Counted from the first letter of the stretch, positions 44,744 through 52,979 are shown. The stretch is DNA of 56,215 nt from Spirochaetaceae bacterium (GCA_028818385.1 JAPPNY010000068.1:1-56215); one strand, 5' to 3'. The notes: generated from the letters alone by a model not told the origin. Translations and numbers: made by a program.

Positions 44744-45411
44744 CCCATCGACAGCGCCATGCCCTGTGCGTTGGACCCGGTCGCCACCGTCAGGAACACG
44801 GCCAACGCGAGGTACGGCGCCAGGGCGTACACCGCCTTGCCCAGCGCTGTTGCCACCGCCATCCATGCCGCCGCGTCGCCAGCCACGAGCGGTCCCTCCG
44901 CGGCGGGCGGCAAGATTCCCGCGACGATGCTGGCAATGCCGACGAGCGCGGCCATGACGATGATTCCGGCGCTACCGGCAGCCAAGAGCGTGACGACCTT
45001 CGCGCTGAGCAACTGCCAGCGTCCGGCCCCTCGGGTCAACGTCGCCCTCAGCGTGCCCAGACCGTACTCCACCCCGATGACCGTAGCCGCCAGGATCATG
45101 ATGGGGATGACGAAGATCATGGGGAGTTGCCCGGCCATGCGACTGATGCTGAACGGCAGCGTGAACCCGCCCGCGCCTACGCTGCCTCCGTTCAGACCTA
45201 TGCTTACCGAGACTCCTTCGCCGCTCGGTGGAGCCGCGGCGCCGGTCCCCGCTGCCGCTACGGAATCGGCGCCTGGGTAGTAGCTGACATAGCCGATCCA
45301 GAAGACGCCCTGCGTAATGGCGGCGATGATGCCCAGCAGTATCCAGGGTATCAGCCGCTTGCGCAGCTTGTACCACTCTCCTCTCGTCAGTGTCAGAACG
45401 TGAGTCATCAT
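44509..45411 (-). CDS. ABC-2 type transporter permease
   Basis: 300 aa from ATG 45411, preceded by GAGAGGACACCA; an ATG at 45426 overlapping the ATPase stop is an alternative. Six or so membrane segments are visible: LIPWILLGIIAAITQGVFWIG, then a ~60-residue Gly/Ala/Ser-rich extracytoplasmic loop, LPMIFVIPIMILAATVIGVEYG, VVTLLAAGSAGIIVMAALVGIAS, YALAPYLALAVFLTVATG, and FFVMLAYTAVLLGAALWVF at the end. The core phrase EYGLGTLRATLTRGAGRWQLLSAK is typical of ABC-2 permeases of bacitracin/lantibiotic-export-like systems. Pairs with the ATPase immediately upstream. Last gene of the YtrA-type operon. Confidence 0.85.
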   Translation of the reverse strand: MMTHVLTLTRGEWYKLRKRLIPWILLGIIAAITQGVFWIGYVSYYPGADSVAAAGTGAAAPPSGEGVSVSIGLNGGSVGAGGFTLPFSISRMAGQLPMIFVIPIMILAATVIGVEYGLGTLRATLTRGAGRWQLLSAKVVTLLAAGSAGIIVMAALVGIASIVAGILPPAAEGPLVAGDAAAWMAVATALGKAVYALAPYLALAVFLTVATGSNAQGMALSMGYFLFELLIAPALAGIAGWLGNVLDVTLLGSNVSAWMGAAFAAESARAFFVMLAYTAVLLGAALWVFQRRDVPGAKGE

Positions 45412-45425
45412 TGGTGTCCTCTCCA

Positions 45426-46337
45426 TCACTCGCTTCCCGTTACTTCCAGGAAATACTGTTCGAGGGACCTCCCGACGGGCGCCATCTCGGTGACGTAGAC
45501 CTCGGAGCGGCTCATGGCCGCCACCAACTCCCCCGACCTGTCGACAGGCGCCGCCACGGAAAGCGCGCCATCCTCCGTCGTTCCCACCTCGCCGACCCAG
45601 TCCAGCGCCGACAGTATCGCGCGCGCCTTCCCGTCGTCGGTGGTCTTCACGCGGACCAGCTCGTCCCTGCCCGCACGGACCAGTTCGGCGACCTCGCCCT
45701 GGACCACCAGCTTTCCCTTCGAGATGATGGTGACGCGGTCGCAGACCTGTTCGATCTCGTGGAGCAGGTGGCTCGACAGCAGCACGGTCCTGCTGCCGTC
45801 GCCGAGGCTCCGTATCAACTCGCGCACCTGGATCATGCCCTCCGGGTCCAGGCCGTTGGTGGGCTCGTCCAGACATACCAGCTCCGGGTCGCCCAGCAGG
45901 GCGTAGCCTATTCCCAGCCGCTGCTTCATCCCGAGCGAGTAGGTGTGGAAGCGGTCGCCGCCCCGGCCCGCCAATCCCACCTGTTCGAGCACGTCGTCGA
46001 CGTCGGCCGACGAACCGCGTCCGGAGATGAGACGGAAGTACTCGAGATTCTCCCGCCCCGACAGGTTCGGATAGAAGGCCGGGCTCTCGATGACGGCCCC
46101 GATGCGGCGCAGCGCCTCCCGGTGCCGCGCGATCGAGCCGAACAGTCGAAAGCTGCCCGACGTCGGCCTCAGCACGCCGAGCAGCATCCCCATCGTCGTG
46201 GTCTTGCCGGACCCGTTCGGTCCCAGCAGTCCGTAGATATGGCCACGCCGCACCTCCATCGAGAGGTCGTCCACCGCCGTGATTTCTCCGAAACGCTTGG
46301 TCAGACCGTCGGTCTGAATGATTGGTTCATCCGTCAT
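45426..46337 (-). CDS. ABC transporter ATPase (bacitracin/lantibiotic-export type)
   Basis: 303 aa. Walker A GPNGSGKTT, signature YSLGMKQRL, Walker B LVCLDEPTNGLD, H-loop LLSSHLLHE. The ~80-residue C-terminal extension after the ATPase core (VQGEVAELVRAGRDELVRVKTTDD...) is typical of BcrA-type ATPases that work with ABC-2 permeases. AGGGAG lies before the ATG at 46337. Coupled to the permease that follows. Probable role: export or detachment of an envelope-active compound. Confidence 0.9.
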   Translation of the reverse strand: MTDEPIIQTDGLTKRFGEITAVDDLSMEVRRGHIYGLLGPNGSGKTTTMGMLLGVLRPTSGSFRLFGSIARHREALRRIGAVIESPAFYPNLSGRENLEYFRLISGRGSSADVDDVLEQVGLAGRGGDRFHTYSLGMKQRLGIGYALLGDPELVCLDEPTNGLDPEGMIQVRELIRSLGDGSRTVLLSSHLLHEIEQVCDRVTIISKGKLVVQGEVAELVRAGRDELVRVKTTDDGKARAILSALDWVGEVGTTEDGALSVAAPVDRSGELVAAMSRSEVYVTEMAPVGRSLEQYFLEVTGSE

Positions 46338-46367
46338 GTTCCCAACTCCCTTGGCCAGCTCCGACCG

Positions 46368-47051
46368 CTACCTGCGTCGAACCCTCACGATCCCGTCGGT
46401 ATCGACGTTCACGCTGTTCGTCTCACCGGAGTAGCGCACGTTGCCGACGCCTTCGACGCGTCCGGTCAGCGATCCGCCGTCCATGGTGAGCCGGAGCTGG
46501 TTGGCGCCGGCCAGGCTGAGCACGGCGTTCTCGACGAGCGACTCTTCCAGGTCGATGTTGGCGGCGCCCGCGGTCTGCAGCGTCAGGTCACCGATGGTGC
46601 TGTTCTCGAAGATCAGGTTGATCGCGCCCTCCGCAAGCACCGTAAGCTCTGACGCATCGAGGCCGGCGACCGTGCCGTTCACGGCCCCGGCGAGGCTCAG
46701 CGCCTCGATCGCCGGCGCGGTGATCGTGATCCGGACCGTCCGGTCCTCATCGACATCTTCATGCAGGTAGATGCTGAGCCGATCGTCGGCGGTCGACACC
46801 TTGGCGGTGTCGAGCAACTCCCGGTCACCGGCCAGCACCGCGCTATACTCGTCGGCCTGCGTAAGCTGCAGGTCCCATCCGCCGCTCAGCTCCAGGACGG
46901 CGAACCCCTCTACCTCGATCCGCCGATCCGCGTCAGGCCCATCTCCGACGTCCCGGACCGGCGCCGCGAACACGCGGATCGCCACCATGACACCTGCCGT
47001 AAGCAGGACCAGAACGACTCCCGAGGTCGCCAATATTCGATTCGTATACAT
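46368..47051 (-). CDS. GIN-domain (DUF2807) envelope protein
   Basis: 227 aa. An N-terminal membrane/signal segment (ILATSGVVLVLLTAGVMVAIRVFA, residues ~6-29) is followed by a DUF2807 'head GIN' beta-solenoid: EVEGFAVLELSGGWDLQLTQAD, AIEALSLAGAVNGTVAGLDA, LTLQTAGAANIDLEESLVENAVLSLAGANQLRLTMDGGSL. GIN proteins are periplasmic or surface anchored and of unknown function, often next to ABC or stress regulators. The ATG overlaps the GntR gene stop (TGATG). Its place between the regulator and the second ABC pair suggests it contributes to sensing or sequestering the exported compound. Confidence 0.85.
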   Translation of the reverse strand: MYTNRILATSGVVLVLLTAGVMVAIRVFAAPVRDVGDGPDADRRIEVEGFAVLELSGGWDLQLTQADEYSAVLAGDRELLDTAKVSTADDRLSIYLHEDVDEDRTVRITITAPAIEALSLAGAVNGTVAGLDASELTVLAEGAINLIFENSTIGDLTLQTAGAANIDLEESLVENAVLSLAGANQLRLTMDGGSLTGRVEGVGNVRYSGETNSVNVDTDGIVRVRRR

Positions 47052-47440
47052 CAGATGACTCCTTCTTCAGTGCGCGCCGAAGAGCGGCTTCGGTCGCGGT
47101 AGTGTGGTTCCAGATCGCTCAGCTCCAGGCCGAGCAGATCCATGGTCTTGAACAGGTGCGGCAGGTCGCGGTCGATGAAGCTGCGGCGCTTCAGCTCGCG
47201 CGCCTCGTGATAGGCGCGGTCGGCCACGAAGTAGCCGATGCCGCGGCGGTTGAAGATGATTCCCTGATCCTGCAGGTAGGCGTACGTCCGGGTGACCGTA
47301 TTCGGGTTCACCTGCACGTCCATCGCCAGCTCGCGGATGGAGGGGATGCGGTCCCCGCCGTGCCACACGCGCCGCAGGATGTTCTCGCACATGTAGTCGC
47401 CGATCTGCAGATAGATGGCCTGCGGTTGGGTGAATTCCAT
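47051..47440 (-). CDS. GntR-family (YtrA subfamily) transcriptional regulator
   Basis: 129 aa from ATG 47440, 2 nt after the previous stop; the open frame upstream is a shadow. Winged helix: GDRIPSIRELAMDVQVNPNTVTRTYAYLQDQGIIFNRRGIGYFV, the classic GntR N-terminal domain. The short C-terminal part (~50 aa) lacks a ligand-binding FCD/UTRA domain, defining the YtrA subfamily, which regulates ABC transporter operons. The operon promoter at 49102-49130 contains a matching inverted repeat, so it probably represses its own operon and is relieved by an envelope-active compound. Inducer unknown. Confidence 0.92.
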   Translation of the reverse strand: MEFTQPQAIYLQIGDYMCENILRRVWHGGDRIPSIRELAMDVQVNPNTVTRTYAYLQDQGIIFNRRGIGYFVADRAYHEARELKRRSFIDRDLPHLFKTMDLLGLELSDLEPHYRDRSRSSARTEEGVI

Positions 47441-47442
47441 GC

Positions 47443-48183
47443 TCAGACTTCCGTCTCGCTCAGGCGCAGCCAGGTCAGGAACCAGAACAGCGGCCCCATG
47501 CCCCCCCAGAAGAAGACCTTCGCGCCCGCTTCGAGCGCCTCCCCGATCTGCGGCGCAGTTTCCACCATGAGGTGCACGTCGCCGCGAAACTCGAAAAACA
47601 GCAAGTACGCCAGTCCCACGGCGATCAGCACCAACCCCAGCGCTATCCCAGCGAGGGACAGGACCACCTTCAGCGCGTTCCAGCGCCGGAAATACACCGC
47701 CCCGAACAGGAACAGCGAGCTGGTCACCAGGTACCCCAGCACAACACGCCAATCGTCCATCGACGGCGCGAAGATGGGGTGCGACCATCCGCGGATGAGC
47801 TGGCTGAGGCCGGCCCCGAGCAGGGTCACCAGGAAATAGCCGGCAAGGGCGACGGCCGCGTAGCCGACGATGGACAGCAGAACCCGCACGGCCCAGCGCT
47901 CAATCGTCGAGATCGGCAGCGTCAGGTAGGCGTGCGCCCGCGGCTTGTCCGGCAGCTCCGCGAACAGCGTGCTGGTGAACAGGAAACCACCGGCGACGAG
48001 CGCCAGCGGAAAGAGCGCCGCGTGAAACTCGGAGCCCGTGGGCTCCGGCGAGAACACGTTGGCGATCAGGATCACCGCCGCCGCCGCACCCGTCCCGACC
48101 AGGACCGCCCGGCTCTGCTGATGGAGATCGGCGCGCAGCGCGTGCCAGGCCCGCGCCACCGAGAATACGTTGCTCCGGTACAT
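47443..48183 (-). CDS. ABC transporter membrane subunit (YtrC/D-like)
   Basis: 246 aa from ATG 48183, overlapping the ATPase stop (TGATG). About six membrane segments: AVLVGTGAAAAVILIANVFS, ALFPLALVAGGFLFTSTLFAELPDKPRAHAYLTLPIS, VLLSIVGYAAVALAGYFLVTLLGAG, VVLGYLVTSSLFLFGAVYF, VVLSLAGIALGLVLIAVGLAYLLFF, and a last one near MGPLFWFLTWL. The phrase AHAYLTLPISTIERW is common in membrane proteins of YtrA-type operons. Unusually for permeases it has few charged loops. It works with the ATPase just upstream. Confidence 0.8.
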   Translation of the reverse strand: MYRSNVFSVARAWHALRADLHQQSRAVLVGTGAAAAVILIANVFSPEPTGSEFHAALFPLALVAGGFLFTSTLFAELPDKPRAHAYLTLPISTIERWAVRVLLSIVGYAAVALAGYFLVTLLGAGLSQLIRGWSHPIFAPSMDDWRVVLGYLVTSSLFLFGAVYFRRWNALKVVLSLAGIALGLVLIAVGLAYLLFFEFRGDVHLMVETAPQIGEALEAGAKVFFWGGMGPLFWFLTWLRLSETEV

Positions 48184-49073
48184 CACTCGCTCCTTTCGTC
48201 CGTGTCCGCTTGGACGAACGCCGCTTCGACGCGCCGGTGATCGGCGCACACCGAGTTGAACAGCAGCTCCAGGTCGATGGCCGACTCGGACAACGGTCCC
48301 CCGCGCTCCGCGGGCACCAGGGCGCGGCCGGCGTGCGCGCCGCCGGTGCCGCTGCTGAGCTCCACGTAGATGGCGTGACCGTTGCCTGGGGCTCCCACGG
48401 GACCCGCCTCGCGCACCGCCAGCGCAGCCGAGATCTCCTCCACCGTGTGCTGAAAGACGATCGACCCCTGCTCCAGGATCAGGATCGGGTCGATCAGGTG
48501 CTCCAGGTCCCGGACTTGGTGGGTCGAGACGACGATCACCCGGTCGTCGGCCGCCGCGCCGGCCAGCAGGCGGCGGAACTGGCTCTTGGCCGGAATGTCG
48601 AGCCCGTTGGTCGGCTCGTCGAGCAGCAGCAGCCGGCACCCGCTGGCCACCGCGAAGGCCAGCAGCACCTTCTTTTTCTGCCCGTAAGACATGGCGGTCA
48701 TGCGCTGCTCCGGATCGATCTCCAGCTCGGCCAGGTAGCGCTCCATCGCGGCGTGATCGAAGCGCGGATAGAACACGCCGTAGAGCCTGACCAGCGCGCG
48801 CGCCGACAGCGCCGGCGTGTGGAACTCCTCCGGCACGAAGTACAGCTCGCGCAGGAAGGTCGGCGTGCGGCGGCGCACCTCCTCGCCGGCGACGCGGGCG
48901 CTGCCCGCCTTGGGGAACAGCAGTCCCGACATCAGGTTCAGCAACGTGGTCTTGCCGGCGCCGTTGCGGCCGAGCAGCCCGTAGACGTTGCCGGGCGCAA
49001 GCGCCAGGTCCAGCCCCTCGAACAGCCGGCCCCTTCTGCCGTACCCGAACGCGACTTCTTCAAGTTCAACCAT
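48183..49073 (-). CDS. ABC transporter ATPase (YtrB-like)
   Basis: 296 aa. Walker A GRNGAGKTT, signature MSYGQKKKVLLAFAVASG, Walker B LLLLDEPTNGLDIP, H-loop VSTHQVRD. First gene of the six-gene minus-strand operon. AGGAGG (49084-49079) lies 5 nt before the ATG. The ~70-residue C-terminal extension is typical of this ATPase subfamily. With the following membrane protein it should form an exporter or envelope-signalling ABC unit regulated by the YtrA-type repressor. Confidence 0.9.
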   Translation of the reverse strand: MVELEEVAFGYGRRGRLFEGLDLALAPGNVYGLLGRNGAGKTTLLNLMSGLLFPKAGSARVAGEEVRRRTPTFLRELYFVPEEFHTPALSARALVRLYGVFYPRFDHAAMERYLAELEIDPEQRMTAMSYGQKKKVLLAFAVASGCRLLLLDEPTNGLDIPAKSQFRRLLAGAAADDRVIVVSTHQVRDLEHLIDPILILEQGSIVFQHTVEEISAALAVREAGPVGAPGNGHAIYVELSSGTGGAHAGRALVPAERGGPLSESAIDLELLFNSVCADHRRVEAAFVQADTDERSE

Positions 49074-49100
49074 TCCGTCCTCCTCCGTGATCGATGCAAC

Positions 49101-49130
49101 CAGTGTACTACTTCACTGGTACACTGTCAA
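49101..49130 (-). promoter_or_regulatory. promoter with YtrA-type operator for the ABC/GntR/GIN operon
   Basis: Minus strand: TTGACA (49130-49125), 17-nt spacer, TACACT (49107-49102). An 8-bp perfect inverted repeat, CAGTGTAC/GTACACTG (49101-49108 and 49119-49126, 10-nt gap), covers the spacer and both boxes. AGTGTA-12-TACACT closely resembles the operator known for Bacillus YtrA (AGTGTA, ~13 nt, TACACT). Binding here would block RNA polymerase, giving autoregulation. Confidence 0.7.
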
Positions 49131-49303
49131 TCTATGGTCATGGGCGATCGGTGTCAAGCCCACGGCGCGAGGGCCCGGCGCTCAGGTGCTGGCCGGCAGT
49201 CCCGCTCGCGACTCCAGAGGCGAGGCAGCGGCGGTATGCGAGCGGTTCACGGTGCTGATAGGGTTCGCGCGAGCAGCGCCGCGTTACGCATGAGGGAAAC
49301 ACC

Positions 49304-50107
49304 ATGAAGATCAAGCAGTCCATCGCGTTCCCGATCTTCGGGACGGCCGTCCTTCCGCTCGGCGACCTGTGCCGGCACGCGGCCGGGATCGGCTACGCCG
49401 CGATCGAGATGTGGGGACGCCGTGGCGGCGGAGCGTCCGGAGAGGAGGACTTCGACGAGGTCGTGGCCACCGCCCGCGAGCACGGGCTGCGCATGGTGAG
49501 CACGTGCGGCCACGGGACGCTCGAGAACGGCAGCAACAACCCCGCCAACCACGACCGCATCGTCAGCGAGCTGCGGGAGACGATCGATCTGGCCGCGGCC
49601 AACGACGTCCCCAACGTGATCGCCTTCGCCGGCAACCGGCTGGACGGCCAGAGCGACCTGGAGGGCATGGTCGAGTGCGCCCGCGTCCTGCGCCGCGTGG
49701 CTCCGATCGCCGAGGACGCCGGCGTCAACGTCAACGTCGAGTTGCTGAACTCACGCATCAATCATCCCGGCTACCTGTGTGACCGCACCGACTGGGGCAT
49801 CGCGCTGTGCGAGATGGTCGGGTCTCCGCGCGTCAAGCTGCTGTTCGACATCTACCACATGCAGATCATGGAAGGCGACGTGATCCGCTCCCTCCGGCGC
49901 GCCCTCCCCCACATCGGACACTTCCACACGGCCGGCAACCCCGGCCGCCAGGACCTGGACGACACCCAGGAGCTGAACTACCGCGGTATCTGCAAGGCGA
50001 TCGCCGCCACCGACTACGACGGCTACGTCGGCCACGAGTTCGTCCCGGCCGGCGATATCGTCCCCGCGCTGAAGCACGCCTTCGACGTCTGCAACGTCGA
50101 GGCATAG
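49304..50107 (+). CDS. hydroxypyruvate isomerase-like TIM-barrel sugar isomerase
   Basis: 267 aa, AP-endonuclease-2-like TIM barrel of the hydroxypyruvate isomerase (Hyi) type. Probable metal ligands Glu146 in NVELLNSR and Glu245 in VGHEFVPAG, together with LLFDIYHMQIMEGD and HFHTAGNPGRQDLDDTQELNYRGICKAI, the characteristic Hyi signature near the end. Starts at ATG 49304 behind GAGGGAAACACC. Expected to interconvert hydroxypyruvate and tartronate semialdehyde or a related small sugar acid. Monocistronic in the + direction, divergent from the ABC/GntR operon. Confidence 0.88.
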   Translation: MKIKQSIAFPIFGTAVLPLGDLCRHAAGIGYAAIEMWGRRGGGASGEEDFDEVVATAREHGLRMVSTCGHGTLENGSNNPANHDRIVSELRETIDLAAANDVPNVIAFAGNRLDGQSDLEGMVECARVLRRVAPIAEDAGVNVNVELLNSRINHPGYLCDRTDWGIALCEMVGSPRVKLLFDIYHMQIMEGDVIRSLRRALPHIGHFHTAGNPGRQDLDDTQELNYRGICKAIAATDYDGYVGHEFVPAGDIVPALKHAFDVCNVEA

Positions 50108-50180
50108 GCCCGGCTCAGACGGAACGCGGCGTCGCGTTCTCTGTCGCCGAGCGGGCCAAGGTTCGGGGTCCGGGGAACGT

Positions 50181-50471
50181 CTACGGTCGCAGGGCCTGTT
50201 CGATTGCTTCAGGATTCTCGGAAGCGACCTTCAGCAGTACTCGAGCCGGTCCGTCGGGAGTGCGGCGCCCCTGCTCCCAATTCCGAAGCGTGGATACGCT
50301 TACTCCGATCATGAGCGCGAACTCGGACTGAGTGCGCCGAAGCTTACGTCGGACCGCCTTGATATCAACCGGTCTGATCTCGAACATGCGCGACGGCTTC
50401 CGGATCCCACGCTTGACTTCACCTGCTTCATGGATGCTCGTCACCAACTCGTTGAAATCCTGTTCTCTCAT
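50181..50471 (-). CDS. HigA/NadS-like XRE antitoxin
   Basis: 96 aa. XRE helix-turn-helix: IKAVRRKLRRTQSEFALMIGVSVSTLRNWEQGRRTPDGPARVLLKV. The lead-in with KRGIRKPSRMFEI is like antitoxins of HigB/RelE-type pairs (NadS). No toxin is next to it on the minus strand: upstream is a divergent gene at 50528, downstream the end of the Hyi gene. It may be an orphan antitoxin or repressor, or a regulator of the divergent 50528/50718 pair, given their shared 56-nt promoter region. Confidence 0.82.
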   Translation of the reverse strand: MREQDFNELVTSIHEAGEVKRGIRKPSRMFEIRPVDIKAVRRKLRRTQSEFALMIGVSVSTLRNWEQGRRTPDGPARVLLKVASENPEAIEQALRP

Positions 50472-50492
50472 GTAAGCTCCTCAGCAATGCGC

Positions 50493-50521
50493 TTGTAGAC
50501 GACTCAGGCTGCGCCTACATT
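50493..50521 (+). promoter_or_regulatory. promoter of the 50528-50718 pair
   Basis: TTGTAG (50493-50498), 17 nt, TACATT (50516-50521), then 6 nt to ATG 50528. Another leaderless geometry. Confidence 0.45.
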
Positions 50522-50527
50522 GGTGCC

Positions 50528-50746
50528 ATGGCGCGCATCGATCCCGCTCTCTTCGCGGAGTTCGAGGCCGCCGCACGCCGGCCGCTGGCCGTGCGATGGC
50601 GTTACTCCTTCATCCGCACCTACAAGCCCGTGTTGGACGATGCGGACTACCGATCGTTCGACACGATGGAGGAGTATCGTCAGTGGTGCGAGCGGGAACT
50701 GCCTGACTGGCTGGGCTATGGCCGCGTTCGAGTACCGACAGGCTGA
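50528..50746 (+). CDS. small hypothetical partner of a nucleotidyltransferase
   Basis: 72 aa, no motif recognised. Mostly helical and acidic with many aromatic residues (RWRYSFIRTYKPVL, YRQWCERELPDWLGYG). It overlaps the nucleotidyltransferase gene by 29 nt. Small proteins of this type precede MNT/AbiEii-like nucleotidyltransferases in many genomes and are candidates for the antitoxin or toxin of the pair. No Shine-Dalgarno; promoter is 6 nt upstream. Function inferred from context only. Confidence 0.55.
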   Translation: MARIDPALFAEFEAAARRPLAVRWRYSFIRTYKPVLDDADYRSFDTMEEYRQWCERELPDWLGYGRVRVPTG

Positions 50747-51197
50747 GGAGATACGGGACGCCCTGGAGCGGCACGGCGTCCGTTACCTGTTCATCGGCAA
50801 GTCGGGTGCCATCCTGCTCGGTTTTCCGGACACGACTCAGGATGCCGATCTGTTCGTCGAGAAGGACGCCGCCAACGGTCGGTCGCTGGTGGATGCGCTC
50901 CGAGAGCTCGGGTTCTCGTTGACCGCGGACCAAGCACAAGAGATCGTCCGTGGAAAGGACTTCGTGCAACTCAAGAGTGGTCCGTTCGATCTGGATCTCG
51001 TCTTCGCGCCCGATGGCATCGAGAGATTCCGGGACGCGTTCGAGCGGCGCGTCGACGTCGAAGGGTTTCCGGTCTGCTCGCTCGATGACATCATCGCCAG
51101 CAAGGAGGCATCGAACCGGGCAAAGGACCGTGAGACGCTTCCGCGGCTGCGATCGTTCCGCGATTACTGGAATGAACGGCAGCGCAGGCCCCGCTGA
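50718..51197 (+). CDS. minimal nucleotidyltransferase (DUF6036/AbiEii-like), TA-type
   Basis: 159 aa from ATG 50718, overlapping the small upstream gene. Nucleotidyltransferase fold: the expected GG/S motif is seen as IGKSGAILLGFPDTTQDADLFVEKD, with Asp42-x-Asp44 as the metal-binding pair; a third acidic residue is likely in GPFDLDLVF. C-terminal phrase SLDDIIASKEASNRAKDRETLPRLRSF is typical of DUF6036-like proteins. Probably a type IV toxin-antitoxin-like or HEPN/MNT-like component, but whether it is toxin or antitoxin is unclear. Confidence 0.75.
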   Translation: MAAFEYRQAEEIRDALERHGVRYLFIGKSGAILLGFPDTTQDADLFVEKDAANGRSLVDALRELGFSLTADQAQEIVRGKDFVQLKSGPFDLDLVFAPDGIERFRDAFERRVDVEGFPVCSLDDIIASKEASNRAKDRETLPRLRSFRDYWNERQRRPR

Positions 51198-51253
51198 TCC
51201 CTGCGGCTGCGTCGACATGCCGCGTCACATGATCGACCGTACCAGACCTGACG

Positions 51254-51901
51254 CTACTTGATCGCGACCAGGCAGGGCAGGTGCCGCAGGTGGTAGGTGC
51301 TGGTTGAGTCCAGGCCGTAGCCGCCGATCCAGGGACTCTCGCCGTCGATCACGGGGATCTCGAAGCCGACGAACTCGGGACTGGCCGCCCGGCGCTTCTC
51401 CAGCACCTCCTGGTCGGGGTCCTTCGGCAGCTTGTTGAACATGACGCACGCCCTTACGTCCTTGGCTCCCCACTCCTCCAGCTTGGCTCGCAGGGTCGCC
51501 ATGGTGGTTCCCCGGTCCAGCACGTCATCGAGCAACAGGACGCTCTTGCCCCGGACGCCGACGGGCTCCAGTTGAATCCGTATCTCCTGTTGCGTCTTGC
51601 TCTCGTAGGAAGACGCCTTGGTCAGGTCGTACTTGATGTTCAGCGAGCTTCGCTTGGCCAGGGCCCTGCCGAGGTCGGTGGCGAGGAAGACGGCTCCGGT
51701 CAGGATCGGCAACAGGATGAGCTCCTCCCCCTTCCCATAGATCCTGCCGATCTCTTCGGCAAGCTCGTCCACCCTGCGCTGTATCTCGTCCTCCGACAGC
51801 AGCACGTACGCGATCAGTTCCCGTACCTCGGCAGGCGGGACGATGCCGTAGTCCTCCAGCGTGACGCCGTTCTTGGGCTGCGCGACCGGGATCTCGATCA
51901 T
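51254..51901 (-). CDS. phosphoribosyltransferase, Hpt-like
   Basis: 215 aa from ATG 51901, overlapping the upstream stop (ATGA) and with GAGGAG before it. Type I PRTase: hypoxanthine-type hood (EIGRIYGKGEELILLPILTGAVFLATDLGRAL) and PRPP-binding loop SVLLLDDVLDRGTTMATLRA. Purine base salvage is likely: hypoxanthine/guanine plus PRPP giving nucleotide and pyrophosphate. The partner gene is a dehydrogenase, an odd pairing with no obvious pathway link. C-terminal FEIPVIDGESPWIGGYGLD matches Hpt proteins. Confidence 0.85.
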   Translation of the reverse strand: MIEIPVAQPKNGVTLEDYGIVPPAEVRELIAYVLLSEDEIQRRVDELAEEIGRIYGKGEELILLPILTGAVFLATDLGRALAKRSSLNIKYDLTKASSYESKTQQEIRIQLEPVGVRGKSVLLLDDVLDRGTTMATLRAKLEEWGAKDVRACVMFNKLPKDPDQEVLEKRRAASPEFVGFEIPVIDGESPWIGGYGLDSTSTYHLRHLPCLVAIK

Positions 51902-52872
51902 GATGACTCCTCACATTCAGGCTCGACCGCCACGCGGATGCAGTCGTGGGCGCGATCGTGCGCGGCATCGTATGCCAGCGCCACCTCGGCCAGCGGATAG
52001 CGGTGGGTGATGATGCCGTCCACGGGGACGTCGCCGCGGGCGATCAGGTCGATCGCCAGCTCGAACAGCGGCCTGCCGCCCGCACCGGAGAAGCGCGTCT
52101 CCGGCTGCTTGCTGTGGAAGGAGAAGAAGTCGAAGGTGAACGTCCTCTGCTTCAGGCCGCCGAAGAACAGGATCTCGCCCCGGCTGCGCACCACCCGCGC
52201 GCACAGGTTTATCGCCTCGGGCTCCCCCGTGGCGTCGATCACGGTGTCGGAAAGACCGCCGTCGAGCGCGTCGCGGATCCGGTCGGCCACGTCGTCGGCC
52301 GTGCCGTCGACGACGTGGGTGGCGCCGAAGCGCTCCGCCACTTGGCGGCGCGCCGGCATCAGCTCGACGCCGACCACGCGCCGCGCGCCCATTCGGCGCA
52401 GCAGGGAATCGAACATCAGGCCGATGCCGCCCTGGCCGATCACCACCACGTCGCCGGCGATCACGTTGGTGAGCTTCTGCATACCGCTGATCACGGTGGC
52501 CAGCGGCTGCGCCATCACCATCTCTTGAACCGGGTACTCCGGGACTCGAAACACGCGATCCACGGGCGCCAGGAAGCGCTCTGCCATGCCGTCCTGGGCA
52601 CGCGGCAGGGCCAGCACCCGCTCGCCCGCCTCGAACGGGAACACCACCCTGGAGCCGTAGGAGACCTGCTCGATGACGCCGATCACCTCGTGGCCGCTAC
52701 GCCCCGGCACCAGCGGATAGTCGCCGGCAGGCAGGTTGTAGACCGCCTTCAGGTCGCTGCCGCAGATGGAGACGATCTCCGCCCTCACCACGGCATGGTC
52801 GGCCCGCGCCTGCGGCTCCTCTACCTCCACGACCGACACCCGGCCGGGAGCGGTGACGTGCGCGGCTTGCAT
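51898..52872 (-). CDS. MDR-family alcohol/polyol dehydrogenase
   Basis: 324 aa from ATG 52872; the frame is open to 52989 but those codons lack a start with support. Medium-chain dehydrogenase: N-terminal GroES domain (SICGSDLKAVY, PLVPGRSGHEVIGVI) and Rossmann domain (GDVVVIGQGGIGLMFDSLLRRMGARRVVGVE). CGSD and GHE match the catalytic zinc ligand pattern, but the four-Cys structural zinc loop is replaced by a short stretch, as in several sugar-alcohol or threonine dehydrogenase relatives. Ends by ATGA overlap with the Hpt gene. Divergent from the SelA-like gene. Confidence 0.85.
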   Translation of the reverse strand: MQAAHVTAPGRVSVVEVEEPQARADHAVVRAEIVSICGSDLKAVYNLPAGDYPLVPGRSGHEVIGVIEQVSYGSRVVFPFEAGERVLALPRAQDGMAERFLAPVDRVFRVPEYPVQEMVMAQPLATVISGMQKLTNVIAGDVVVIGQGGIGLMFDSLLRRMGARRVVGVELMPARRQVAERFGATHVVDGTADDVADRIRDALDGGLSDTVIDATGEPEAINLCARVVRSRGEILFFGGLKQRTFTFDFFSFHSKQPETRFSGAGGRPLFELAIDLIARGDVPVDGIITHRYPLAEVALAYDAAHDRAHDCIRVAVEPECEESS

Positions 52873-52943
52873 CCCGCGCCGATGATGCCAGCAGAGCCGC
52901 GCCGTGGCGACCGGCTCCGGCGCATGCCCGAACGGCGGCGTGA

Positions 52944-52972
52944 TGGACCTGCGCGCGGGGCTTGGATACCCT
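52944..52972 (+). promoter_or_regulatory. promoter of the SelA-like gene cluster
   Basis: TGGACC (52944-52949), 17 nt, TACCCT (52967-52972), then 7 nt to ATG 52980. Supports the internal ATG as start and a leaderless mRNA. Confidence 0.45.
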
Positions 52973-52979
52973 GACCGGC

